Assembly (NCBI GenBank): GCA_016715105.1
Contig: JADKBO010000064.1
Span: 1 to 51,408 of the forward strand
Length of the DNA stretch: 51,408 bases
Direction of reading: 5' to 3'
Source: Saprospiraceae bacterium
Lineage (GTDB): Bacteria > Bacteroidota > Bacteroidia > Chitinophagales > Saprospiraceae
The translations under genes and the position numbers were made by a program. This document shows, piece after piece, positions 1 through 8,928 of this stretch. Each line of letters starts with the position of its first letter. Within the stretch, counting starts at the first letter, position 1. The notes under the pieces were generated by a model. It did not search any database and had not been told where the DNA came from. It saw nothing but the letters and a program-made list of their open reading frames with translations.

Positions 1-18
1 TTCCATTTCAGTAGCCAT
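1..18 (-). CDS. 5' tip of a gene running off the left edge
   Basis: On the minus strand an ATG at 16-18 opens a six-codon frame (MATEME) that leaves the window. An A-rich stretch precedes it. Nothing about function can be read. It is offered only because the frame is open to the edge and the gap to the next, divergent gene looks like a two-way promoter region. Confidence 0.3.
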
Positions 19-155
19 TTTTTTTGATTTGAGGTAGTAAGCTATTCTCAACCTATACGATATTCTTTTTCTATGCCGTTCTTGCAGCATCAATTGATTT
101 CCAAGGCCAGGAAAATCATTTTGATGATTTAATGATAATTTAAAAACACAAGAAA

Positions 156-590
156 ATGAAAACAAGAATATTATTATTTGCAGTGCTTATTATGAGCTTG
201 AATGCATGCACTAAAGATCCGATCAATACAACGGAGGTTTTAAACAATGTTGCCAACGGCACTTGGAGGGTAACCAAGTTTATCGACTCAGGAAAGGATG
301 AAACCGCTGATTTTAAAGGTTTTACATTTACTTTTACGGATAATGGCGGTGTTACAGCAATGTCATCCAATGGCACAGTTTACAATGGAAATTGGACGAG
401 TGAAGATCATAGTTCAGATGATCATCCAAAAGGTGATTCTTCAAAATTTGTATTGTTTATTTCTGGTCCAAATTTTTTAACAGAAATCAATGAAGACTGG
501 GACATTCTTTCCATGATTGATAAAAAGATTGAATTGAAACATGTAAGTGGAGGTAACGGCGGTACCGATTTTCTCACATTCGAAAAATAA
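156..590 (+). CDS. Small lipocalin-like lipoprotein
   Basis: A 144-residue protein with a type II signal peptide: hydrophobic residues 4-15, then a lipobox ending SLNAC with the lipidated cysteine at 18. It should be anchored in the envelope. The mature part (GTWRVTKF near 35, then alternating beta-rich segments with FTFTFTDNG, NGNW, and a C-terminal LTFEK) resembles the small lipocalin-like lipoproteins common in Bacteroidota, whose ligands are mostly unknown. It stands alone, facing away from the gene at the left edge and convergent with the broken phosphorylase downstream. The start is the ATG with the signal sequence right behind it. Function is not assigned. Confidence 0.75.
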   Translation: MKTRILLFAVLIMSLNACTKDPINTTEVLNNVANGTWRVTKFIDSGKDETADFKGFTFTFTDNGGVTAMSSNGTVYNGNWTSEDHSSDDHPKGDSSKFVLFISGPNFLTEINEDWDILSMIDKKIELKHVSGGNGGTDFLTFEK

Positions 591-695
591 AGTATATGCC
601 ACATAGGATTAAAACTCAGGTATATTTGATGATTTTTGTCGTGTATTGTTTGGCTCAAATATGCCTGAGTTTACTTTAGTCAAGAGAAGATTTAA

Positions 696-822
696 ATGTT
701 TAAATAAACGCATAAACGCATAAACAATTAAACATCTTTGTGTCCAATACCTCAACTCAAACTCAAACTCAAAGCCGATAACTGACCTCTGAAAGCTGAT
801 AGCCGACCGCTGATCGCTGAGT
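696..822. repeat. Short-period intergenic repeats
   Basis: Three adjoining low-complexity runs: AAACGCAT-type octamers (about 703-735), ACTCAA hexamers (about 750-771), and a CTGATAGC/CTGAC-rich run (775-822). The last belongs to a word family that recurs in other gaps of this window (11.7, 16.85, 39.45, 39.7 and 41.94 kb). No coding potential is seen. Confidence 0.6.
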
Positions 823-824
823 TT

Positions 825-1686
825 TCAAATATGATTCAAAACCACATCAATGAGCCTTGCAACCGTTTTTTGTGGTTGCGCAGAAAAAGTCTTAGCGCTT
901 CTATTGGCCAAAATAGCATTGAAAGAAATGGCTCTGTGCCCCAATGATTTGGCCAGATAATACAGACCAGAAGTCTCCATTTCGATATTGGTAACAATAG
1001 ATCCTTGTATTTCACTTGTGCTACCTCATCGATAAAATGAGTGCTTTTCGCTGGGTTTCGTAAACTTCGACCTTGTGGACCATAAAAGCCCGGTAAAGTC
1101 AAAGTTATTCCCTTCCTGAAATTGGCGATTTTTTCAAATTTTTCTGTCAAGGTTTGAGAAGCCTTGCTAGCATACACATGCACTTCTGGTAGATCAACGG
1201 CTGTTTTGTTGCGGATGATACTTTCTAATTCCGTATCGCGACCGTGATGTTTATAGAAAAAGCAAGTCCATCCATACCTACGCCATACATCGAAATCAGA
1301 AATTCATCTATGTTGATGTCTGGTCTCACCGTACCTGAAGTACCAATGCGGTAAAAGTTGAGTTTTCTCTTTGATTCTAGAGACTTTCTAGAGTCAAAGT
1401 CGATATTGACAAGCGCATCTATTTCATTGATGACAATGTCGATGTTGTCTGTGCCTATGCCTGTAGAAATGACCATGATGTCTTTGCCGGCCAACTTTCC
1501 TATATGTGTGTGAAATTCCCGTGTAGATACTTTTTTAGTTATCGAATCAAAATTGTCTGAAACAGCACTTACTCTATCTGGATCACCTACCGTAATGATG
1601 TGATCTGGAATGTCCGATGGTAAAAGTGAAAGATGGTAAATACTACCATTGGGATTTATGATTAACTCTGAGGATTCAAATTTCAT
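825..1686 (-). pseudogene. Uridine phosphorylase-like nucleoside phosphorylase, two frame breaks
   Basis: The N-terminal frame from 1686 carries nucleoside phosphorylase hallmarks: GDPDRV near residue 36, STGIGTDN near 74 and GTSGTVRPD near 115. Read in three frames to the TGA at 825-827, the rest is also typical, with EMETSG (ribose/uracil pocket) and NAILANR. The frame breaks lie in the A5 run at 1257-1261 and near 1003-1007; each is healed by adding one base. The repaired length is about 287 residues, right for the larger Bacteroidota enzymes. The family splits uridine or related nucleosides with phosphate in the cytoplasm for salvage. Since both halves are fully conserved, sequence error is at least as likely as true decay. 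Confidence 0.75.
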
Positions 1687-1981
1687 ATACTTGTTTATCG
1701 TAAAATACGACCGTAAGATAAGGGGTTTAATAGTAAGTTTTTATCACAAAAAGGTAAAAATTTGTTATTTTCAACAATAAAAAAATACTTTGAGATAAGC
1801 CAAATGTTCGCCAAAATAACCTAACCCAATGTGTGGTGAACTGTCTTTTAAACTATAAAATGTAGGAATTTCAAAATTTGATAACAACCTTTAATCTAAA
1901 TGAGATATAATATTATGTGACTCAAACTATTTCGGAAAGTTTTGAAAAATCTGATTATAGGGTAATAATGCACAAAAAAAA

Positions 1982-2001
1982 GGCGCAACAATTGTTGCGC
2001 C
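1982..2001 (-). terminator. Rho-independent terminator of the M43 protease gene
   Basis: A perfect 20-base palindrome, GGCGCAACAATTGTTGCGCC, lies 24 bases past the stop of the minus-strand protease gene. On that strand it is followed at once by a run of eight T (A-run at 1974-1981 on the plus strand). Stem plus U-tract make this a strong intrinsic terminator. The rest of 1687-2025 shows no gene. Confidence 0.85.
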
Positions 2002-2025
2002 TACTGTATGCTAACTAACTTTTTT

Positions 2026-2988
2026 TTAATTGAAACTTGCTCTTGGCCCTCCTGGAGCAAAGACAGCAGCCATACGTGTTTCTTGTCCTTGAGAGAACAT
2101 AAACATACACGCATCGTCTGTATAGTCCATATAATTCATAGTCATTTCTACTGGAGTACCACTACAAGTGCTCTTGTGATTTGCAGCAGGACAACCATAG
2201 TTTGCGGTATTATGAGTTGGTGTATCAGAGACCAAGTCACTTCCACAAGTCGCATCACCCCAAATGTGTCTTAGATTCAACCAATGTCCAACTTCATGTG
2301 TACCTGTTCTGCCTTTGTTGAATGGTGCAGCAGCTGTGCCAGTGGTACCAAAGGCACTAGTGGTGATGACCACACCATCGGTTGAAGAAGGCCCACCTGG
2401 AAATTGAGCATATCCCAAATAACCACTTGCGAGTACGCATGACCATATATTGAGCGTAGTTGTTGGTGAAGTAGGAGCAATTCCACCTTTATTAGCTTTT
2501 TTCATGTCATCATTGAGTCTCCAATTTCTTTTGGTAGTACTTTTTCTATTGATGCCCACCAATTCAAAAGCAATGCCTGTATCTCCAGCTTTCACTCCAG
2601 TAAATGTAGAAGGAACGCCTCCGATATCTGAATTTGTTGCTCCAAAATCTGCATTGAGCACATCAATTTGAGTTTGGATTTGAGCATTGGAAATGTTTTC
2701 GGCGGCAGTTCTATATAAAACATTCACCACAACTGGAATGGTAATTAAAGAACCAGATCTATGCTCAGGGTGATTTCGAAGATACTCTTCTGTAAACCTT
2801 TCTATCTCTGCAATCCTGTCTGCTCGAGTTGGATCAGCGGCAATTTGCTCTTCCAACATTTGGTGAGAGAAACATTGTCTTTCTGATACTAGTTGGGCAT
2901 TCTCAGCATCCTCATTGATAGATAATTGATCATCATTACAAGACCACATAAGCAAGCACATAAGTGCAAAAACAAAACTTTTTTTCAT
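2026..2988 (-). CDS. Secreted M43 (pappalysin/cytophagalysin-type) zinc metalloprotease, lipoprotein
   Basis: A 320-residue protein with a signal peptide and a lipobox ending MWSC (Cys 17), so probably a surface or periplasmic lipoprotein. The zinc site HEVGHWLNLRH starts at residue 231 (His231, Glu232, His235, His241); the usual Gly before the third His is Asn here. The Met-turn MNYMDY follows near 284, and several cysteines (GDATCGSD, YGCPAA, KSTC, DDAC) are placed as in pappalysin-like enzymes. ITIPVVVNVLYR near 82 is the usual opening of the catalytic domain. Family members cut extracellular proteins or peptides. No C-terminal sorting domain is seen; the protein ends soon after the Met-turn. 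A single-gene unit with its own terminator. Confidence 0.9.
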   Translation of the reverse strand: MKKSFVFALMCLLMWSCNDDQLSINEDAENAQLVSERQCFSHQMLEEQIAADPTRADRIAEIERFTEEYLRNHPEHRSGSLITIPVVVNVLYRTAAENISNAQIQTQIDVLNADFGATNSDIGGVPSTFTGVKAGDTGIAFELVGINRKSTTKRNWRLNDDMKKANKGGIAPTSPTTTLNIWSCVLASGYLGYAQFPGGPSSTDGVVITTSAFGTTGTAAAPFNKGRTGTHEVGHWLNLRHIWGDATCGSDLVSDTPTHNTANYGCPAANHKSTCSGTPVEMTMNYMDYTDDACMFMFSQGQETRMAAVFAPGGPRASFN

Positions 2989-3431
2989 GTTGTAAAAAAT
3001 TAATTTGGTTTCAAAATGTTTGTAAAATTTTTCTTCCTACACTATTGGGATACTGGAAAACAGCTTAAAGTATTATTAAAAAACTACTCTTTGTTCCGTA
3101 TATAATTTCGAGTAGACAGTGTATTTGGGTAAATTATGTTATTTTCTCTACATATTACGATAAATGTAAAGTAAAATTATAATTCTACAAGAAATATCAG
3201 TAGAATATTTTTCGAATTTAACAAAATAAAGAATCTGTGAAATTATTAACAATTGGCTGCCTGTTTGTTAAATATTGATAATCAGCTATTTATCTTTTTA
3301 TTTAAAATTTTCCATGAATTCTTCTAAATGAATAAGGTCATTTGGTCGATCTTAAATTTGGTTTTTCTAGTATATTTTTAGTAGTTAAACACTAGACCAC
3401 TTTCAGATGTTATAATGCAAAATCATAGATC
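2989..3431. other. Divergent intergenic region
   Basis: 443 A/T-rich bases between the divergently read protease and the downstream membrane-protein gene. It must hold both promoters, but I find no clean TTTG/TAnnTTTG pair; TATTTTTA at 3373-3380 is a partial -7 match for the plus-strand gene. No gene or repeat is seen. Confidence 0.5.
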
Positions 3432-4007
3432 ATGCGCCAACACTTGCTGACTTTAGCCTTTCTTTTCTGCTTTATTTGGGCATTCGGACAGACCGATTTG
3501 GAGATCCTCATTCAAAATAATTTGGATGATCAAAAGACGGCTATGATGGTATTAGGCTCTTGGGGTATTGGTAATGTAGTTGCAGGATCTATTGGCGTTT
3601 TGAGTACCGACGATAAAACATGGAAGTCTTTTCACCAAATGAACATAGGGTGGGGTGTGGTGAATACGGCTTTAGCAGCTTTTGGTGTGCATCAAGCGGG
3701 TATGCCCATAGATGGAATCAGCGCTAACGAGCTATTACGAGACAATATGAAATTGACCAATATTTTACTCTTCAATGCAGGTTTGGATGTAGCCTATATT
3801 GCTAGTGGCTTTTATTTGAAAGAAAAAGGTAAAACAGCAATTAAAAATAAAGAAAAATGGAAGGGTTATGGAAAGTCTTTGATTTTGCAAGGGGCTTTTT
3901 TGCTGATCTTCGACAGCTACGCGGGCTATCATTTCAGTAAACAATCACAACCCATAATTGAGTTGATTTCTACTGGAAATTCTATAGGATTATCTTACAA
4001 GTTTTAG
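3432..4007 (+). CDS. Exported or membrane protein, DUF6992-like
   Basis: A 191-residue protein with an N-terminal signal peptide ending AFGQ (cleavage before Gln about 20). Four hydrophobic stretches follow (about 38-58, 73-88, 107-127, 148-165), joined by short loops such as SWGIGNVVAGSIG and GYGKSLILQGAF. The pattern fits the small Bacteroidota family I know as DUF6992, whose role is unknown. It is a lone gene convergent with the lipocalin-like gene. The family name is from memory; the membrane topology is what the sequence shows. Confidence 0.7.
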   Translation: MRQHLLTLAFLFCFIWAFGQTDLEILIQNNLDDQKTAMMVLGSWGIGNVVAGSIGVLSTDDKTWKSFHQMNIGWGVVNTALAAFGVHQAGMPIDGISANELLRDNMKLTNILLFNAGLDVAYIASGFYLKEKGKTAIKNKEKWKGYGKSLILQGAFLLIFDSYAGYHFSKQSQPIIELISTGNSIGLSYKF

Positions 4008-4034
4008 CTGTTATTCACTAAATGAAAGGTAAAA

Positions 4035-4822
4035 TCATCGGGACAGCAATATTTTTTCACCATTTTTACCTGTGATGAGCATCCGATTATTTTCAATATA
4101 GTATCGACCTAGTTCTACTTCTTGTTTTTGGCCATTTTGATCAATTGACAACCACAACATATTCGCTTTGGTATACCAGCGAAGTCCGTCAATCACACCA
4201 CTTCCAGCCCCTTTGCTACTTCCTGAATAGTTGCTTCCTCCGATACTTGCACTGCTACTTCCTTCTGCAACGCTGCCATCTGCCATAAAAATAAGGGATT
4301 GCGAAAAGTTACCTCCCATAAAGTTATCTCCATATCCAGAATTGTAGGTTTCATTTTTGGTCCATTTTCCTACTACATTTGGATCCAATTTAGCACCAGC
4401 TGGAAGAGATGTACCACCTGTTTTGCTTTGGTAGAGGCGCTATTGTTCGCAGCAGAGGTTGTACTTGAGGAATTTTGTTTTATCAAGGTGAATGGCGTTT
4501 CTGAAATCTGCCCTAAAAGTTCAAAAACCAATTTCATTTCAGCAGTATTTCCGTTTAGTTCACCAAGCAATACAAATGCGAGCCCCAAAGCATTTTCTTT
4601 AGCATCGCCAGCAAAACGATTTCCCGTTGTTTCACCAGTTACTTCAAAAGTCTGATAAGTATCTTTGAGTGTACCTTTTACTTTTCCAGGGCCTGCAGAT
4701 TGTAGCGTCAAAGTTGCTGCATCACCATTGACATTTCCCATAAATGTGCCAACCCAATTGTTTTGACCAAGCAATTCAATCATTGAGAAACAAAATATTA
4801 AAATGAAGTAAGATTTTTTCAT
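4035..4822 (-). pseudogene. Exported lipocalin-like protein, one frame break
   Basis: It starts at ATG 4822 (MKKSYFILIF, signal peptide ending LLGQ). The first part (about 130 residues: WVGTFMGNVNGD, repeated short beta strands, a Ser/Thr/Asn-rich linker) runs out of frame at the T4 run 4421-4424. Adding one base joins it to a second part beginning LDPNVVGKWTKNETYNSG and running to the stop at 4035. That part is a glycine/serine-rich beta protein ending RYYIENNRMLITGKNG, typical of Bacteroidota lipocalin-like proteins. The repaired length is about 262 residues. A possible -7 box sits at 4846-4853. No ligand or partner can be named. The break is a single base in a homopolymer, so a sequencing slip is likely. 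Confidence 0.65.
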
Positions 4823-4845
4823 GATGATTGATTTACGTCCTATGT

Positions 4846-4853
4846 CAAAGATA
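4846..4853 (-). promoter_or_regulatory. Possible -7 box (TATCTTTG) of the lipocalin-like gene
   Basis: CAAAGATA on the plus strand is TATCTTTG on the minus strand, a perfect match to the Bacteroidota TAnnTTTG box, 23 bases before the ATG at 4822. No clear TTTG is seen about 20 bases further upstream. Confidence 0.4.
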
Positions 4854-4939
4854 TAATGATTTCTATATGTAAGTAGATTAATTTTAACTATAAGATGGCA
4901 GAAACACCTAAGAGATTTGGCCAATGAGTATAGAAAATT

Positions 4940-5938
4940 TTATTCCACCTCAATGATGTATTTGATATGATCTCCACAGAGACAACTTTCAAAAGCTGAT
5001 TGAATGTACTTCAAATCTGAATGGCCGGTCAAAATAAACGATGGGTCGATTACTTTTTTTTCCAACAAGTCTATGACTTTTGCAAAATCAAGTGGATGAT
5101 TGTAAATAATTGAGGGAAGAATCTGAATATCTTCTCTCACGAGCATCAAGGGTATAAACGATGAGGGCTGTTCTGACAAGCCTGTAAGAATGACTTTAGC
5201 TCCTCTTGGTGCTTGTTCAATGGCAAAGGAAGCTGAGTTTTTTGATCCAGCACATTCAAATACTGCTATGATGTCATTTTGCTCGGAATACTGCTTTATT
5301 GAAAGATTAGTTATATTTAGAGACTTAGCCCCTTTACTGAGTGCAATTTGAAGTTTTTTCTCATTCAACTCAGATACATAAACCGTGTGACCCAATGCCT
5401 GACAAAGATGGCAAACCAGCATTCCTATTGTACCTAGACCTATAATGGCAATGCTTTCATTTTTTGACAAGCCGGCTTTCGATACCGCGTGGTAAGCTAC
5501 AGCCATTGGCTCGATCAAAACGGCATTGTCATCAGATACACTTTGTGGGACAAGCCAACAAAAATCTTCAGGAACACAGATGTATTCTGCAAAACAGCCA
5601 TTTTCTAAAAGACCCAATACCCGCTTTTGCAGACAAATATTTCCTCTACCCTTTAGGCAGAAACGGCATTGACCACAATTGATATTTGGCTCTACTACTA
5701 CTCTGTCGCCAATATTTTTAGTTTTTACATTTGCACCTATTTTATCAACGAAACCCAAGCCTTCGTGACCTATAACTGTAGGTTGGGATAGCAGTCGATG
5801 CCCTTGAAACAAGTGCATATCAGAGCCACAAATGCCCACTTTTTTCAGTTTGATACGCACTTCGTTTGCCAGTGGTTCGGGTAGATTGATTTCCCTTAGG
5901 TCAAATTGTTTCGGTTTGTCTAAAAAGGCTGCTTTCAT
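4940..5938 (-). CDS. Zinc-dependent medium-chain dehydrogenase (sorbitol/L-idonate/threonine DH-like)
   Basis: 332 residues, usual family length. Catalytic zinc ligands are present in CGSDMH (Cys37 region) and GHEGLG (about 58). The four structural-zinc cysteines are in CGQCRFC plus a following Cys (about 88-102). The nucleotide-binding fold shows IIGLGTIGML near 164. The family oxidises a secondary alcohol of a polyol or sugar acid, or the threonine hydroxyl, with NAD(P). The start lies 3 bases after the stop of the MFS carrier, so they share an operon. The gluconate-type permease nearby favours a sugar acid such as L-idonate as substrate, which is inference. Confidence 0.85.
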   Translation of the reverse strand: MKAAFLDKPKQFDLREINLPEPLANEVRIKLKKVGICGSDMHLFQGHRLLSQPTVIGHEGLGFVDKIGANVKTKNIGDRVVVEPNINCGQCRFCLKGRGNICLQKRVLGLLENGCFAEYICVPEDFCWLVPQSVSDDNAVLIEPMAVAYHAVSKAGLSKNESIAIIGLGTIGMLVCHLCQALGHTVYVSELNEKKLQIALSKGAKSLNITNLSIKQYSEQNDIIAVFECAGSKNSASFAIEQAPRGAKVILTGLSEQPSSFIPLMLVREDIQILPSIIYNHPLDFAKVIDLLEKKVIDPSFILTGHSDLKYIQSAFESCLCGDHIKYIIEVE

Positions 5939-5941
5939 ACA

Positions 5942-7240
5942 TTAATTTTTTAATTCTTTGGAATCTAGAGACCATATTGCCACACCCATAATCAGGAGAG
6001 GCAGTGAAAAAATTATAAATAGTGTTTGCATACCACATCCTTTATCTGATAAAAATCCAAATAACCAAGGTCCCAACACGGCACCCAAACGTCCTATTCC
6101 TACAGTATAACCTACTCCTGTCGTCCTGATTTTTGAAGTGTATAATCTTGATAAAGTAGGCCAAATACCATAGAATCCACCCTGGACAAAATACCCAATA
6201 AATAATACCAGAATGAAGACCATAAGGGTTGTCGGAATTAGCCAGGCATATAGTTGCATGACTATAAATGCGACTATCATAAAAGTAAGAACAGTTTGTC
6301 TCATACCATATTTTCTACCAAATGCACCCACTGATGCCGATCCGGCAGCGGCGCCTATATTCAAAACTATGCCTACGTAAGTGGCCATCTCAAATGCCAT
6401 ACCAGACTCTTTTGCAATATTAGGCACCCAGCTCATTAAAGTATATAGTGTCATAAAACCAAAAAAAGCTGCAATCCAAATTTTGATGGTATTTGATTTG
6501 TAATAGGTAGAAAATAAAATTTTAACTCCTGTTTTGTCTTTTAGAATAGGAGCAGTTGGCAATTCTTTTATTGGAGTGAGCTGCAAATGACCGAGCAACT
6601 TGTTAACTTTTGTCAGGTTGGTTTTATTTGGTGTATTAAGCATAAACTCTAGCGAATCTGTCAAAAAGAAAAATACGAGACAAAACATGAATAAAGAAAT
6701 ACATCCCGCGACAAAAAAGGTGACCTGCCACCCATAAATTGGGATGAAATGGGCACATAACAAACCGGTAATTATTGCGCCGATTGGCCAACCTGCCTGC
6801 ACCAAACCAACATTGAAATCGCGGTATTTTTTATTTGAAAACTCAGCTGCAGTTGCAGTCATTGTAGGCAAAATACCACCAATGCCAAGACCTGTTATAA
6901 ACCTGAAAAACAACATATAGCCATAATCATTGATCAGACCCACGCCAAACATACCAAAACTGATCATGGCTATAGAGTATAAAAACACCTTTCTCCTTCC
7001 AATGGAATCAGCCAATGGGGCGATCAAAAAACAGCCCAAAGTCATGCCTGCCAGGCCAGCTGAAAAAATATAACCCATTTCACTTTTACTCAAACCCCAA
7101 AGTTTGATGATCTCAGGTCCGCAAAATGAAACAAGCAAGACATCAATCCCATCATTGAAATTTAAAATAAAACAAATGGCAACCATCAATTTCTGGTATG
7201 GAGACATTGATTTGTCAGAAATATCGATTTGTGAATCCAT
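5942..7240 (-). CDS. MFS transporter, AAHS/sugar-acid symporter type
   Basis: About 432 residues from ATG 7240; a TTG at 7291 could add 17 residues but lacks support. Twelve hydrophobic spans are visible. The inner-membrane MFS signature is ADSIGRRK between helices 2 and 3, with FRFITGLGIGGILPT in helix 4. GFNDGIDV-like residues (NFNDGIDVLL) at the first helix recall the aromatic acid:H+ symporter subfamily, which also has sugar-acid members. Its stop is 3 bases before the dehydrogenase start, so the pair probably imports and oxidises one compound. Which acid is carried cannot be read from sequence. Confidence 0.82.
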   Translation of the reverse strand: MDSQIDISDKSMSPYQKLMVAICFILNFNDGIDVLLVSFCGPEIIKLWGLSKSEMGYIFSAGLAGMTLGCFLIAPLADSIGRRKVFLYSIAMISFGMFGVGLINDYGYMLFFRFITGLGIGGILPTMTATAAEFSNKKYRDFNVGLVQAGWPIGAIITGLLCAHFIPIYGWQVTFFVAGCISLFMFCLVFFFLTDSLEFMLNTPNKTNLTKVNKLLGHLQLTPIKELPTAPILKDKTGVKILFSTYYKSNTIKIWIAAFFGFMTLYTLMSWVPNIAKESGMAFEMATYVGIVLNIGAAAGSASVGAFGRKYGMRQTVLTFMIVAFIVMQLYAWLIPTTLMVFILVLFIGYFVQGGFYGIWPTLSRLYTSKIRTTGVGYTVGIGRLGAVLGPWLFGFLSDKGCGMQTLFIIFSLPLLIMGVAIWSLDSKELKN

Positions 7241-7586
7241 TTGTTGCTGATTTTCCGGTACTATAACCAATGATATTAATCTATAAACCAAGCTCTGGTT
7301 TTGCTACCTGTTTTTAGGTAGTTAATCAATTTGTCAAGCGCTCTTCCGGGTTCTAAGTCAGTAAAGTTGTAATTTCGCATGTTAGTCTTAATCACATTTT
7401 AACCCCATGTAATTACAAAAATTAATAAAAGCAATAAAAACATCCTTGTTTTCATATAAATGAAATAAAATTATAAAACAATATTCAAATCAAAATACAA
7501 AATAGCAAGATCATTTTTTCATGTATTTATTTAAAGAGAAAATCAGTCACGGAAATGGAGGCCAAGATTAAACGTTGTCAAAAATT
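7241..7586. other. Intergenic gap between two same-strand operons
   Basis: 346 bases between GntP (stop at 7587) and the MFS gene. No gene, strong hairpin or convincing -7/-33 pair is seen. It should contain the promoter for the MFS-dehydrogenase pair. Confidence 0.45.
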
Positions 7587-8903
7587 TTATACAACAGCGT
7601 CCAAAATCAAAACTCCTATGAGTCCCAAAACAGAGATGAGCGTTTCCATCAAAGTCCAGGACGCAAAGGTTTGCTTCAGGGTCAGATTGAAAAACTCTTT
7701 GAACATCCAAAACCCGGAATCATTGATATGTGAGCCAAATACAGAACCTGTTCCCACTGCCAAAACCATCATTTCTGGTCGAATAGCTCCTGCAACAACT
7801 AAAGGTGAAACTATGCCGGCTGCAGTAATCCCTGCCACCGTTGCTGATCCAATCGTAACCCTCAAAAGCGCAGTCACAATCCAGGCAAATAAAATAGGCG
7901 GCATTTGCCATTCACTACTGAAAGAAGAGATATATTCTGAAGTTCCACTATCAGTGAGGACTTGTTTGAAAACGCCACCAGCGGTAATGATTAAAAGTAT
8001 CATGGCAATTCCTGAGATGGCATCACCCAACCATTTCATGGTTGTTTCCATTGAGTTGCCTTGCCTGATTCCAAAAACGTAAATCGCCAAAATACATGCG
8101 ACTAATAAGGCAATGGTAGAATCGCCGAGGAATAATATTATGGATGTAAGTGTGTTACTGGGATCCATAAATGCTTTGGCGGCTACTGCTGCTGAAATAA
8201 GAATGACAGGTAATAGTGCAATGGTGAAACTTGAAAAAGTACTAGGTATTTTGGTGAAAACTCGCTCTTCAGATCCTCCACCAAATAATCCTGTGATGTC
8301 TACTTCAATGCCTTTGAGTAATCTTCCAAGTAAAGGCCCTGTCAGGATGATGATTGGAATGGCGAGGATGACACCGTAGATCAAAACCTTTCCTGTATCG
8401 GCGCCAAATGCGTTGACCAAAACTACAGGTCCTGGATGTGGCGGTAAAAAACAATGAGTTATACTCAATGCCGAAGCCATCGGTATCGCAATGTACAATA
8501 AAGGCATTTTGGTACTTCTTACTAAAGAAAATATCAATGGCACCAAGATGACAAATCCTGCATTGTAATATAGCGGAATTCCAATCAAAAATCCGGTAAG
8601 CACAACCGCCCATTGGATATTTTTTACACCAAAAGCATTGATCAGCGTTGATGAAATCCTTTGCGCGCCACCACTTACTTCAAGGATTTTTCCTAAAATC
8701 GCCCCTAAGCATATGATCAAGGCCAAGCCGCCCAGCGTACTTCCTACACCTTTTTCAACCGATTTGAGCACCTCACCTCCCGACATACCAAGTGCCAGAC
8801 CAGATAAAATGGCTACAATCAATAAGGAAAGAAATGGGCTCATTTTCTTCACAGTCAAAATAACCTGTAAAGCAATTGCTAATAGAATGATTACAAAAGT
8901 CAT
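7587..8903 (-). CDS. Gluconate:H+ symporter family permease (GntP)
   Basis: 438 residues with 12-14 hydrophobic spans, the standard GntP length. Typical blocks are GLALIICLGAILGKILEVSGGAQRI (in part, about 56-80), the re-entrant HCFLPPHPGPV near 150, and GTGSVFGSHINDSGFW near 385. The family imports gluconate or related hexonates with protons. The gene begins 25 bases after the GH3 glycosidase stop on the same strand, so the two are probably co-transcribed. Together with the dehydrogenase and MFS genes just downstream it makes a sugar-acid utilisation neighbourhood. The exact substrate is unknown; L-idonate and D-gluconate are both possible. Confidence 0.9.
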   Translation of the reverse strand: MTFVIILLAIALQVILTVKKMSPFLSLLIVAILSGLALGMSGGEVLKSVEKGVGSTLGGLALIICLGAILGKILEVSGGAQRISSTLINAFGVKNIQWAVVLTGFLIGIPLYYNAGFVILVPLIFSLVRSTKMPLLYIAIPMASALSITHCFLPPHPGPVVLVNAFGADTGKVLIYGVILAIPIIILTGPLLGRLLKGIEVDITGLFGGGSEERVFTKIPSTFSSFTIALLPVILISAAVAAKAFMDPSNTLTSIILFLGDSTIALLVACILAIYVFGIRQGNSMETTMKWLGDAISGIAMILLIITAGGVFKQVLTDSGTSEYISSFSSEWQMPPILFAWIVTALLRVTIGSATVAGITAAGIVSPLVVAGAIRPEMMVLAVGTGSVFGSHINDSGFWMFKEFFNLTLKQTFASWTLMETLISVLGLIGVLILDAVV

Positions 8904-8928
8904 AAATCGTTGGTTTACGTAGTTTTAA

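Noticed and set aside
7241..7291. Longer start (TTG at 7291) for the MFS carrier
   Set aside because: The added 17 residues are unlike MFS N-termini, and ATG 7240 gives the normal length.
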